Below are positions 32,387 through 42,230 of a stretch of 64,000 bases of DNA, piece by piece; positions within the stretch are counted from its first letter, which is position 1; every line of letters starts with the position of its first letter. Origin of the DNA: Posidonia oceanica (Eukaryota > Streptophyta > Magnoliopsida > Alismatales > Posidoniaceae); assembly GCA_037176725.1 (NCBI GenBank), contig JAZBRS010000074.1, positions 66,220,001-66,284,000 of the forward strand. Direction: 5' to 3'. The notes beneath the pieces were generated by a model. It was not told the DNA's origin. It saw only the letters and a list, made by a program, of their open reading frames with translations, and made no database searches. Both the position numbers and the translations under genes were made by a program.

Positions 32387-35300
32387 ATGGCATCAGAAGC
32401 CGCACTCTCACAGTCACAACCAAGTGCAGAGGACCAACTAAGCACCATAGTCTCCCAGCCCTTGAGCCCTCAGAAGAGCACCTCTGCCTGCCCTCCACCT
32501 GCAACAGTGACCCTGGTAGCATACCCATCTGTGGCCCCACTGACCAGTCTGTTTGAATCTCCCATGCCAAAGCTGCCATTATCAGGCGCGCCCATGAGCC
32601 AGATCATGCAAATTGCAAGGGCAGCGATCCATCTTGCAGTCGGGCCAGTGCCGCAGGCCCCCGGCGCCTACTACGTCGACTCACCCTCAGACGAGGAGGA
32701 AGGAGTGGCGATAGAAGCCCAGGTCGATTCATGGATGTCCGACTTAGAGCTACCTTATCAAGAACAACTCAAGTCGATAGCAGAAGACCTAGCAGAGCAT
32801 CGAGCCGCAGAAAGGAAAGGGAAAGCCGTTGTTACGGACCCTCCTCTGCAAGAAGACCATGCCTCTATCATGGTCCTGGAAGAAGACTCGGCAGCGCCGA
32901 ACTCCCCTAGACCAGATGAACTCATCACTCTCCGACCAGAAGGCGGGTCTAGGTGGTTTGTGCAACACATGCCTCACTGGAGTAGCATAGCGAGCGACGA
33001 TGTCCAGATCAGCCGCCAGTCCGGCATACCCTCCACAAGCACACTAGAAGACTCAGAGGAGGAAGCACTAGCAGTCCAAGCAGCTGCAGTAACAGAGCAG
33101 AAAGTAGAATCAGTAACAGAGTTGTTAGCAGCCTCAGTGGCAGGGCCATCAGCGGTATCAACAGTAGAATCAGCAAGGCCCTCAGTAGTATTAGCAGAGT
33201 ACTTAGCAGGATCAGTCAGGCCAAAGCAAACAGTAGAAGAAGTTGCTGGGACGGAGGTCGCGCACCGAGGCTACAAGAATACTCGAGTGAGCGTGACCAT
33301 CCTGAAGCGTCACCAGGGCCAAGCAGTGGAACACATACACTCTTTCGACATCACAAGTCCTTATTTTGAGAAAGAGATCCTCTCGGAACTTATTGCTTAT
33401 GGAGAAGAGGATGACACGGGCATGGATGAGATTGACGAACCATTGCCCGAGTTCCGGCCCTATGACGACGACTCAGAAGGCCCCAACCTCCATGTTGAAG
33501 AAGAAACAGAGGTTGTCAACATCGGCACAGCTGAGGAAGTCAGAGAAGTTCGTATCAGTACCCAGCTGTCCACCCAGGCTCGAGCAGAGTTCATCGCATT
33601 CTTGAAAGAATATGCGGATGTCTTCGCCTGGAGTTATGAGGATATGGTTGGCCTTGACATAGAGATAGTGGTGCACAATCTGCCCTTAAACCCGGATGCC
33701 AAGCCAGTGAAGCAGAAACTAAGAAGATGGCGACCGCAGTGGCTGCTCATGATCAAAGAAGAGATAATGAAGCAGCTAAGAGTCAACTTTCTGAAGGTCG
33801 TTCTATATCCTGAGTGGCTGGCAAACATTGTACCTGTGCCCAAGAAAGATGGCCAAATCCGGATCTGCATCGACTACAGGGACCTGAACAAGGCGAGTCC
33901 CAAGGACGACTTCCCCTTGCCTTACATTGACGTCCTAGTCGACAATACAGTGGGCCACAAGATGCTCTCCTTCATGGACGGCTTTTTTGGATATAACCAA
34001 ATTAAAATGGCAGAAGAAGACATGGAAAAGACTTCATTCATCACCCCTTGGGGAGTCTTCTGCTACCAAGTCATGCCGTTCGGTCTGAAGAATGCTGGTG
34101 CGACCTATCAGAGGGCCATGACTGCGCTGTTCCACAACCTCATGCACCAAGAAGTAGAGGTCTACGTAGACGACATGATTGCTAAAACCAGAGAGCCTGA
34201 AGACCATCTTGCCTGTCTAAAAAAGCTCTTTGATCGTCTACGGAAATACAAATTACGCCTGAATCCCAAGAAGTGTGTATTCGGGGTGTCTTCTGGCAAG
34301 CTGCTCGGCTACATTGTTAGCCAAAGGGGGCTTGAGGTGGACCTGATGAAAGCAAAAGCCATCGTGGACATGCCACCCCCCAGAACTGAAAAGGAGGTCA
34401 GAAGTCTGCTTGGGCGTTTACAGTATATCAGTCGCTTTATTGCACAGCTTACGCCCATCTGTGAACCCATATTCAAGCTCCTGAAGAAGAATGCGCAAAT
34501 CAACTGGAGCGAGGAGTGTCAGGCTGCATTTGCCAAGATCAAGCAGCTGTTGACCAAGCCGCCTGTCCTGGTTCCCCCTACACCAGGGAGACCTTTGCTT
34601 CTCTACCTTTCTACCACGCAGCATTCCATGGGCGCCGTCTTGGGCCAACATGACGAATCTGGTAGAAAGGAGCGCACCATCTATTACCTGAGCAAGAAGT
34701 TTAATGAATGCGAAGCCAGGTACAGTACACTAGAGAAGACCTGCTTGTCCCTTGTCTGGGCTGCACAGAAGTTGAGGCACTACATGATGGCATACCCAGT
34801 TCAGCTCTTATGCCGGCATGATCCTATCAAGTTCCTCTTTCAAAAGCCGGCCATGGTAGGCAGATGTGCTAAGTGGCAGGTGTTATTGTCTCAGTACGAC
34901 ATCACCTTTGTCACACAGAAATCCATGAAGGGTCAGGCCATGGCAGACCATCTTGCTGACCTTCCTCTGCCTGAATACCAACCCCTCCAGACGCAGTTCC
35001 CTGACGAGGACATCCTCTTTGCAATGGAGGACTTTGAGGAGAAAGATCCTGAAAAACAAGAGGAATGGCAGCTCTACTTCGATGGCGCTGTCAACAAAAA
35101 GGGCCAAGGCTTAGGCACAGTGCTGACCACGCCCCAGGGACAGATGATTTCTTTTGCGAGGAAGCTGACTTTCACCTGCACAAACAATGAAGTGGAATAT
35201 GAAGCCTGCATCCTAGGGTTGAAAGTCGCCCTCGAGCATAAAGCGCGGAAGCTACATGTGCACGGTGATGCCATGCTAGTGATTTCTCAAGTGAACGGCG

Positions 35301-35821
35301 ACTGGAGAACAAAAGATCCCAAACTTGTGCCGTATCACGAACACCTGCTGAGGCTGATGGAAGAGTTTGAGAGCATCTACTTCACATACATGAACAGAGC
35401 AAAGAATGCGTACGTAGACGCACTAGCAACTCTGGCATCCTGGCTCACTATACCTGAAGACAGCACAGTGGATGTATCTGTTACTCGCATTGAGCAGCCT
35501 GCATATTGCCTGAACATAGAAGAGGCGGATCCAGCAGAGGAGCAGCCCTGGTATCAAGATATAAAATCTTTCCTGGAGTCTGGCAGCTTTCCTCCTGATA
35601 CCGCGGCAGCAGACAAGAGAACTCTGGCGCGTCTGGCGTCAAAGTATGTGTTGGGGGCTAGGCAGCTATACAGAAGGTCATATAATCAAATGCTACTGCG
35701 CTGCCTGAACAAATCGGAGGCGGACACACTGATGCTTCAAGTGCATGCAGGGACCTGTGGCCCGCACATGAACGGCGTCCTCCTGGCCAAGAAGATCATG
35801 CTCCAAGGATATTTCTGGTAG
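32387..35821 (+). CDS. pol: A pol: RT, degenerate RNase H, second RNase H, integrase N-terminus
   Basis: 1144 residues from ATG 32387, the first Met after TAG 32378. Residues 1-420 are an acidic linker. RT spans about 430-690: PVPKKDGQ, YRDLNKASPKDDFPLP, FMDGF, FGLKNAGATYQR and YVDD at 593-596. Native RNase H is at about 735-860: the first Asp is Ser742 and the TDH Asp is Arg810, while the Glu in YSTLEK and the last Asp (ADH) remain. The second, archaeal-type RNase H is at about 890-1020 with all four acids (Asp899 in YFDGA, Glu937 in TNNEVEYEA, Asp961 in HGDAML, Asp1011 in AYVDALA). The integrase zinc region starts at about 1118. The frame stops at TAG 35819-35821, where B has Ser and D has Leu. 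Confidence 0.9.
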   Translation: MASEAALSQSQPSAEDQLSTIVSQPLSPQKSTSACPPPATVTLVAYPSVAPLTSLFESPMPKLPLSGAPMSQIMQIARAAIHLAVGPVPQAPGAYYVDSPSDEEEGVAIEAQVDSWMSDLELPYQEQLKSIAEDLAEHRAAERKGKAVVTDPPLQEDHASIMVLEEDSAAPNSPRPDELITLRPEGGSRWFVQHMPHWSSIASDDVQISRQSGIPSTSTLEDSEEEALAVQAAAVTEQKVESVTELLAASVAGPSAVSTVESARPSVVLAEYLAGSVRPKQTVEEVAGTEVAHRGYKNTRVSVTILKRHQGQAVEHIHSFDITSPYFEKEILSELIAYGEEDDTGMDEIDEPLPEFRPYDDDSEGPNLHVEEETEVVNIGTAEEVREVRISTQLSTQARAEFIAFLKEYADVFAWSYEDMVGLDIEIVVHNLPLNPDAKPVKQKLRRWRPQWLLMIKEEIMKQLRVNFLKVVLYPEWLANIVPVPKKDGQIRICIDYRDLNKASPKDDFPLPYIDVLVDNTVGHKMLSFMDGFFGYNQIKMAEEDMEKTSFITPWGVFCYQVMPFGLKNAGATYQRAMTALFHNLMHQEVEVYVDDMIAKTREPEDHLACLKKLFDRLRKYKLRLNPKKCVFGVSSGKLLGYIVSQRGLEVDLMKAKAIVDMPPPRTEKEVRSLLGRLQYISRFIAQLTPICEPIFKLLKKNAQINWSEECQAAFAKIKQLLTKPPVLVPPTPGRPLLLYLSTTQHSMGAVLGQHDESGRKERTIYYLSKKFNECEARYSTLEKTCLSLVWAAQKLRHYMMAYPVQLLCRHDPIKFLFQKPAMVGRCAKWQVLLSQYDITFVTQKSMKGQAMADHLADLPLPEYQPLQTQFPDEDILFAMEDFEEKDPEKQEEWQLYFDGAVNKKGQGLGTVLTTPQGQMISFARKLTFTCTNNEVEYEACILGLKVALEHKARKLHVHGDAMLVISQVNGDWRTKDPKLVPYHEHLLRLMEEFESIYFTYMNRAKNAYVDALATLASWLTIPEDSTVDVSVTRIEQPAYCLNIEEADPAEEQPWYQDIKSFLESGSFPPDTAAADKRTLARLASKYVLGARQLYRRSYNQMLLRCLNKSEADTLMLQVHAGTCGPHMNGVLLAKKIMLQGYFW

Positions 35822-36789
35822 ACCATGGAAGCAGACTGCTGCCGATTCGTGCGTAGATGCCACAACTGCCAGATCCATGGTAACTTCATTAAAGCCCCCC
35901 CGCAATAGCTGCATAACATGTCTTCGCCATGGCCTTTCTCCACCTGGGGGATCGATGTCATTGGCGCCATCCACCTAGCTGCTTCAAATGGTCATCGTTA
36001 CATTCTGATAGCGATCGATTACTTTACCAAGTAGGTGGAAGCAGCCTCTTATAAGACAGTCACCGCTGTGGCAACAGAAAAGTTTATCAGGAAAATATCG
36101 TTGCCCGATATGGGGTCCCGCACTCTGTCATCACTGATAATGGCACAAACTTCATTGCCAAAAGGATCAAGGAATACCTGCAGAGTCTCAAGATCAAGCA
36201 TCATAAATCCTCGCCCTACCGGCCACAGATGAACGGAGCGGTGGAGTCTGCAAACAAGAACATTGTTAAAATCCTGAAGAAGATGGCAGAAACCCACAAG
36301 GATTGGCATGACAAGCTCCCGTACGCGCTCTGGGCGTACAGGACATCAATCCGGACCTCGACAGGAGCCACCCCGTATTCTTTGGTGTACGGCATGGAAG
36401 CGGTGCTACCTGTCGAAGTAGAGATCCCCTCACTGCGGATCCTATGAGAAGCTGAGTTGGAAGAGGCAGAATGGGTTGAAGACCGCTGCGTCCAACTGAA
36501 TTTGATTGATGAGCACAGACTGCAAGCTATGCACAACGCTCACTGCTACCAGAAGCGGATGGCCAGAGCATTCTTGAAGAAGGTCCAGCCCAGAAACTTT
36601 CAGCCAGGGGACCTCGTTTTGCGCGCCATTCATTTGCCTGATGGTCGAGGGAAATTCCGACCTAATTGGCATGGCCCCTTCGTGGTCAAGCAGATCTTCT
36701 CGGGAGGCGCTCTAACTCTTGAGGATATGGACCAGGTCGAGCAGTCTGAGCCCATCAACCTCTGCTATCTCAAGAAGTACTATCAGTAG
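35822..36789 (+). pseudogene. A integrase catalytic core and C-terminus, broken
   Basis: Continues the pol frame after the stop: the CHNC half of the HHCC zinc site, the GIDVIGAIH aspartate, then GAVESANKN with the catalytic Glu. In-frame TAGs lie at 35906-35908 and 36032-36034 (the latter at a Trp codon in B). A 1-bp loss near 36093 shifts the frame through the second Asp region, and a TGA at 36445-36447 replaces an Arg codon. The C-terminal part has a GPF-type motif (WHGPFVVKQIF) and ends LCYLKKYYQ with TAG at 36787. There is no chromodomain, which fits Tat elements. This copy cannot make active integrase. Confidence 0.88.
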
Positions 36790-38212
36790 CCGAAGGCAGC
36801 CCCGTTGCAGATGCCCTTCTCCCACCTACACACTTGCATTCTCACTTCTTGCATTCTCGTCCTACCTGCATCTTCTATCTATCCTACTCATGCATCAACT
36901 CTCCTCAAATCATCATCGCCATCCCCTCAAGTCATGCATTGCATCTTTGGCCCAGTGATGAGAACCGGAAGTGCTCGCCTGCTCTGGAAAGAGTCCGCCC
37001 TACCTCACCCGGCACTACTTAGATGTCTTAGCTAGTGAGGGAGCCACCACCAATCAGGACAGGCGAACCGCCTAAATTCGTAAGGACATACACCTCCAAG
37101 GGAGAAAAAAATGTTAGGATGTGAGTCTGGAAAAAGTGAGAGTAGACATCTAGGCTTGGGGACGTCCAAGGAACAGAAGACGAAGACAGAAGCCGGCCCT
37201 AGAGATAGGGGTGTGCAGTCTAACCCTGCTCCTTCTACCCATCACATAGCAGACCCAAAGCCCAGATCCATCACGACTCAAGCACCCTTCTTTTGCCACC
37301 AAAATAGGGATAGCAAAAGCCTGAAAAAAAAAGACAGAGAAAAAGAAATCAAACAAGCAAAAAAAAAGAGATAGAACAAAAACAAAAAAAAAAGGAGAAA
37401 AAGCAAGCAAAAAAAAAAAAAAAAAAGAGAAGAAAAAGGGTAAGATTCAGCCCAAAAATGCAGGCACCATCATCCCCCGTACCTTACAAGAGACCCAAGG
37501 GTGTTAAGCTTAAAAAAGGGTCTACCACTTCCCTCCAAAAGCAAACACTTACTCTCTCCTAGCTAGGGGCAGAGAAAGACTGCATACCTATGAGGGAGAA
37601 ATAAAGAAAAAAGAGAGCAGAAAGAGTAGGTGTAGGTCCTGAGAGTTCGGCAAGTAGCCTGTCCTCACCACACCACCACCTGTATAGTGCCAACACCCGT
37701 TCCGGAGTGCCACCAGCAAGCCAAGAGTCTAAGTAGGGCCCAGTGAGCCGGGGACCACTCCCATCCTTTGCAGCAGGCACCAAAGCACTCCGTATGCTGA
37801 GGGCACCCAAGCATACTAATCATTTCATAAGCATACCAACCCGCATCATGCATACATGCATCTTCAATTATCCTTTCTTTCTTATCAATCGTTCCGCTCT
37901 ACAACTCGCTTCGACTCTGAGACAGTACTTCTTGCCTAGAACGCATTGACGTTGCTCGAGCTGCGCTGGTCCAGACCTCCTGCCAGCCCTTGCCCCTGTG
38001 TCCACAAGACTGCTGCAGATTCCCTTTGCTTATCTGTGCTTAACTACTGTATTCTGACTTTAGCTGCTGGATGCATATTGAACTACATTATCAGCCTCAG
38101 ATTCTGCTTTCTGTCAGAGATTATATGCCTGTGTGATCTGACTGTTTACAATATGGATAACAGGTACCTTCAAGCTCTGCAGCTATCTGCCTGTACCACT
38201 GCGATCTGTGCA
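36790..38212 (+). other. A spacer between integrase and accessory ORF
   Basis: Non-coding. It holds a CTAGTGAGGGAGCCACCACC segment (37031-37050) shared with B and D and an A-rich tract (37320-37440). A conserved segment begins at 37624 and matches the left end of the window. The last part (38120-38170) has a weak pyrimidine run, then ATAACAG/GTACC, an acceptor-like site conserved in D (60287-60298) and E1 (571-577). Confidence 0.6.
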
Positions 38213-39414
38213 ATGGGCTTCCCTACCCTGTTGACTCCAGCACACTGCTCGGAGACCTTGCGAGAATGGATCGGCGAGCTACCCAAGAAGACTGCGAAAA
38301 GCTGCGCTTGTGGGGCATTCCAACCAAGCTGCTGAAGGCTGCTGATGTGGAAGTGAGCCGCCATCTTCTGTGTGTCGCCGCAAGGTTCTGGAAACTGGCA
38401 CACCACGTCTTTCGCTTTGGTAGAACTGAGCTAACACCCACACTAGAAGAAGTGCGTCGGATCTGCGGCTTCTCCAAGATCATGGGGCCTCCTATCTTCA
38501 TGAGGCGTGATGGATACCTCGAGGTCCTGAGCCAGCTGACTTGGCTCCCTACTCGAAGCTGCCAACAAAGACTGATCTGCACCAGCGGACCTGAACCTAT
38601 GCTTCGCCTAGCGCACTTTGATGATGTCATGAAGAAGCACGTCGAACTCGGAGATGAGCTGTGGCTCCGAGGGTTTGTCATTCGTTTCCTAGGCGAGCTA
38701 ATCTTTACTCATGGCCGACTGACAGTGGCCATTGAGGTTGCAGAAATAGCACTTGCTGTGGTGACCCGGCACATGGACCTGGCACCTGTTGTTCTGGCAG
38801 AAACGTATCGCGGGCTGTACCGCATCTCACATCGCTGCCGCCACTTCCATGGCTGCGGGGCACTTATACAAGTCTGGCTAGCCGCACACTTAGAGATGAA
38901 CCTTCTGCGCCCCCAGGTGCATGCCTTTGAAGCCTACTGCAGCAGCGGCCATGCCAAGACAGTCAAGAGCGTCAAAGAAGAGTACGAAAGGCTATCAGCA
39001 CTGACTGACGACGCAGTAACCTGACGTATCATCCCCACTGTAGCTGAGCCATTCACTGTCTTTTTTAGCGCACGCGACACGCGGCTGATCGTACTACCAG
39101 GACTCACGGTGGGTGTGGAATACCATCCCATCAGGGTTATACGCTAGTTTGGCTTCCAGCAGGGCGCCTTTGTTGACAGCACAGCGCCCGAGCTTCTTCA
39201 AGCATACCCTCTCAGCACGACTGCCCCAACAAAGAAGCTAGCCGATCTGATGCAGCATGGGGTGCGATCAACAGACATCGCAGCTGTGAGAGGTGTAGGA
39301 TGCGCCCCTGAGTATGTGACTGAGGTCCAAGAGCTCTGGCCCATCAATGAAATCCCGCCAGGCGGCCTCCTATTCCCCGACTCTAGGCAGTCAAAGAAGG
39401 CCCGAACCGGCTAG
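38213..39414 (+). pseudogene. 3' accessory ORF of A (DUF7745-like), frameshifted
   Basis: ATG at 38213 (MGFPTLLTPAHCSETLREWIGEL). A 1-bp loss near 38280 shifts to the frame of 38266-39024, which carries RHLLCVAARFWKLAHHVFRF, LTPTLEEVRRICGFS, MGPPIFMRRDGY and a long conserved helical middle. A TGA at 39022-39024 replaces Trp and a TAG near 39145 follows. The remainder to TAG 39412-39414 is conserved and ends in the basic tail SKKARTG. The intact protein would be about 400 residues. No enzyme motif, transmembrane segment or signal peptide is visible, so it does not look like an envelope gene. Its role is unknown. Confidence 0.77.
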
Positions 39415-40021
39415 GAACTTGTGCAGCCGATATGTAGTTTCCTTTCAAGTTGTGCTGTATGCTTTTGGCCTGCCACAAGCATGTAATCAAGTTCTTTCAA
39501 TGAAAAAGTGTTTTCTGCTGTCTGCTCGCACTTCAAGACTGCTTAATGCATTGCATAATCATTGCCAACCTCATCTTGAGCCCTCTGGCCAGACTTGCAG
39601 CCAACACAACGCAGGAAAGTCCTCAGCAGCCAATCCAGAGTCCAGAATCTCTGCTGACCCGCGCCGTCAAGCCAAGCCATCCAGCGTCCCCAGCTGAGTC
39701 ATCTGCGGGCTGGCACCCCCAACTGCTCGGCGATAGGTCCGTCAACCTGTCATCATCTACGGGCTGGCACCCCCAACTGCTCGACGATAGGTCCGTCAAC
39801 CTGTCATCATCTCCGGGCTGGTACCCCAAACTACTCGTCTGACAAACACGTCAGCTTTGTCTTCAGCCTCTGCTTTTGATGCCAAGGACGCGCTGGCCAA
39901 CCCCTGGTGTCATCCCGACACCAGGGGCATCTTTTGATCGCCCCTCGGCATCATTCTCCCCCCTCTTTCCCCTATGATATTCCTAGTATCATGGGATGAT
40001 TCGCTCTCGCGAAACCCTTCC
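39415..40021 (+). repeat. A proximal 3' UTR with three 60-bp repeats and triple-arm hairpin
   Basis: Three tandem copies of about 60 bp starting GGGCTGGCACCCCCAACTGC lie at 39709-39840. They are followed by CTGAC/GTCAG around an ACAAACAC loop and the triple-arm repeat: CCCCTGGTGTC 39901-39911, GACACCAGGGG 39917-39927, then a weaker third arm to about 39952. The E1 copy reads GGTATC/GATACC at the positions where A reads GGTGTC/GACACC. Confidence 0.75.
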
Positions 40022-40545
40022 CTTTGCCGGCCGATAAGTCCGGTATCTCATCATTCCCTCATCCCCTCTTTGCCGGCCGATAAGTCCGATATCTTATCAT
40101 CTCTTTCCCTTTGCCGGCCGATAAGTCCGGTATCTCATCATTCCCTCATCCCCTCTTTGCCGACCGATAAGTCCGATATCTTATCATCTCTTTCCCTTTG
40201 CCGGCCGATAAGTCCGGTATCTCATCATTCCCTCATCCCCTCTTTGCCGGCCGATAAGTCCGATATCTTATCATCTCTTTCCCTTTGCCGGCCAATAAGT
40301 CCGGTATCTCATCATTCCCTCATCCCCTCTTTGCCGGCCGATAAGTCCGATATCTTATCATCTCTTTCCCTTTGTCGGCCGATAAGTCCGGCATCTCATC
40401 ATTCCCTCATCCCCTCTTTGCCGGCCGATAAGTCTGATATCTTATCATCTCTTTCCCTTTGCCAGCCGATAAGTCCGGTATCTCATCATTCCCTCATCCC
40501 CTCTTTGCTAGCCGATAAGTCCGATATCTTATCAATCTTTCCTTT
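40022..40545 (+). repeat. A 3' UTR array 1: GATAAG...CTTATC hairpins
   Basis: Six copies of a dimeric unit of about 86 bp. One half is GATAAGTCCGATATCTTATC (perfect 6-bp arms). The other is GATAAGTCCGGTATCTCATC (one mismatch). They are joined by TTTGCCGGCC and CCCTTTGCC linkers. Continuous ORFs through it are artefacts of the repeat. Confidence 0.9.
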
Positions 40546-40619
40546 TTCTTATCAATATCAATCATCGATCTCTCCTTTTTCTTATCAATATCAATCAATC
40601 AATCATTCAATCACTGCTC

Positions 40620-41670
40620 TTTCCGGTTGATAGGACCGTAAACTATCATCTTGGGCTGATCTCCGATCTGGCCCGCAGTTGTGTTATACGGCTGACATCC
40701 AGTAACTGTCCCTCATAATTGCACTTTCCAGTTGATAGGACTGTAAACTATCGCTCCAGTTGATAGGACTGTAAACTATCGTTCCAGTTGATAAGGCTGT
40801 AAACTATCATTCTTTGGCTGATGATCCAAAACTCATCATTGGCTGATATCCGAAACTATCACTTGCAATTACGTTATACGGCTGACATCCAGTAACTGTC
40901 CCTTGCAATTGCAGCTTTCAGTTGATAGGACTGTAAACTATCGCTCCAGTTGATAGGACTGTAAACTATCGTTCCAGTTGATAGGACTGTAAACTATTGC
41001 TCCGGTTGATAGGACCGTAAACTATCACCTGCAATTGCATTATACGGCTGATACCTAGTAACTATCTCTCATGATTGCGCTTTCCAGTTGATAGGACTGT
41101 AAACTATCGTTCCAGTTGATAGGTCTGTAAACTATCGTTCCAGTTGATAGGACTGTAAACTATCGTTCCAGTTGATAGGACTGTAAACTATCACTCGCAA
41201 TCATGTTATATGGCTGATATCCAGTAACTATCCCTCGCAAATGCCCTTTCCAGTTGATAGGACTGTAAACTATCGCTCCAGTTGATAGGACTGTAAACTA
41301 TCGTTCCAGTTGATAGGACTGTAAACTATCGCTCTGGTTGATAGGACCGTAAACTATCATTCTCTGGTATTTGCGTTATACGGCTGATACCCAGTAACTA
41401 TCCCTCATGGTTTGTGCGTTCCAGTTGATAGGACTGTAAACTATCGTTCCAGTTGATAGGACTGTAAACTATCGTTCCAGTTGATAGGACTGTAAACTAT
41501 CCCGCACAACCATGTTATACGGCTGATATCCAGTAACTATCACTCACAACTGCCTCCGGTTGATAGGACCGTAAACTATCGCTTCCAGTTGATAGGACTG
41601 TAAACTATCGCTTCCAGTTGATAGGACTGTAAACTATCACTCCCGGTTGATAGGACCGTAAACTATCCGG
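40620..41670 (+). repeat. A 3' UTR array 2: GATAG...CTATC hairpins with GAYA...TRTC hairpins
   Basis: About 27 copies of a 27-bp unit containing GATAGGACTGTAAACTATC, grouped in blocks of 2-5. The blocks are separated by a second hairpin, GACATCCAGTAACTGTC (40694-40710 and about 40885) or GATATCCAGTAACTATC (41216-41232 and others). That hairpin is always preceded by GTTATACGGCT or a close variant. This gives a higher-order period of about 180 bp. There is no coding potential. Confidence 0.9.
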
Positions 41671-42181
41671 CCGATAAGCCCGACACCTTATCACCTTCTT
41701 CGCGTGACCTTGCCCCAGGAAGGCAAAGTCCCGCATCCCCTTGCGATAGGAGAGTTGGCCTCTCTCCCCTCGCACCCCTCTTTTTTCTGCTAGCTTGCTC
41801 CCTGGGCGGGGACAAGCTGCACCTTTTCTTCCTCGCCTTGTCGCGCAAGTTAGGCCTCCCCGCCAGATCTTTGCGCCACATCGCGCCTTTCTTTTAGCAT
41901 TTCTCTTGCATTATCTCTGCACCTTCTTTGCTAGCATTGCATACTAGTCTAATATCATCAGTATCACTTGCACTGCATCAGCATTCTAACTGCACTAACT
42001 TTTGCACTAACGCTTGCATGGCATTTGCATTAGCATGCATTGCATACTTTGCACATCATCCATCTACACCTGCATTTTGCATTGCGGCAACGAGCTACGA
42101 TTTTCGGTGCATCCGCCGAATAAGTAGCTCACGCCCATAGCAATCCACTGCTCCCGTCGGTCAGATGGGGTGTCTTATCAA
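41671..42181 (+). other. A distal 3' UTR
   Basis: Contains one more GATAAG/CTTATC hairpin (about 41674-41694) and a single GCTTG...CAAGC hairpin of the type amplified in E1 (41791-41814). A GCATT-rich stretch follows, then the segment conserved with E1 5105-5203. No ORF is supported. Confidence 0.5.
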
Positions 42182-42230
42182 CCCTGAGCAGCGGCCTCGC
42201 TTCGCTTGACCTTGCTCAGGGAGGGGCATT
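42182..42230 (+). other. A polypurine tract with overlapping hairpin
   Basis: AGGGAGGGGCATT (42218-42230) abuts the 3' LTR and primes plus-strand synthesis. CCCTGAGCA (42182-42190) and TGCTCAGGG (42213-42221) are perfectly complementary, so the 3' arm of the stem covers the first bases of the tract. Confidence 0.82.

Noticed and set aside
39974..40630. A 218-codon ORF through the GATAAG array
   Set aside because: Entirely repeat-derived, absent in D and with no start context.
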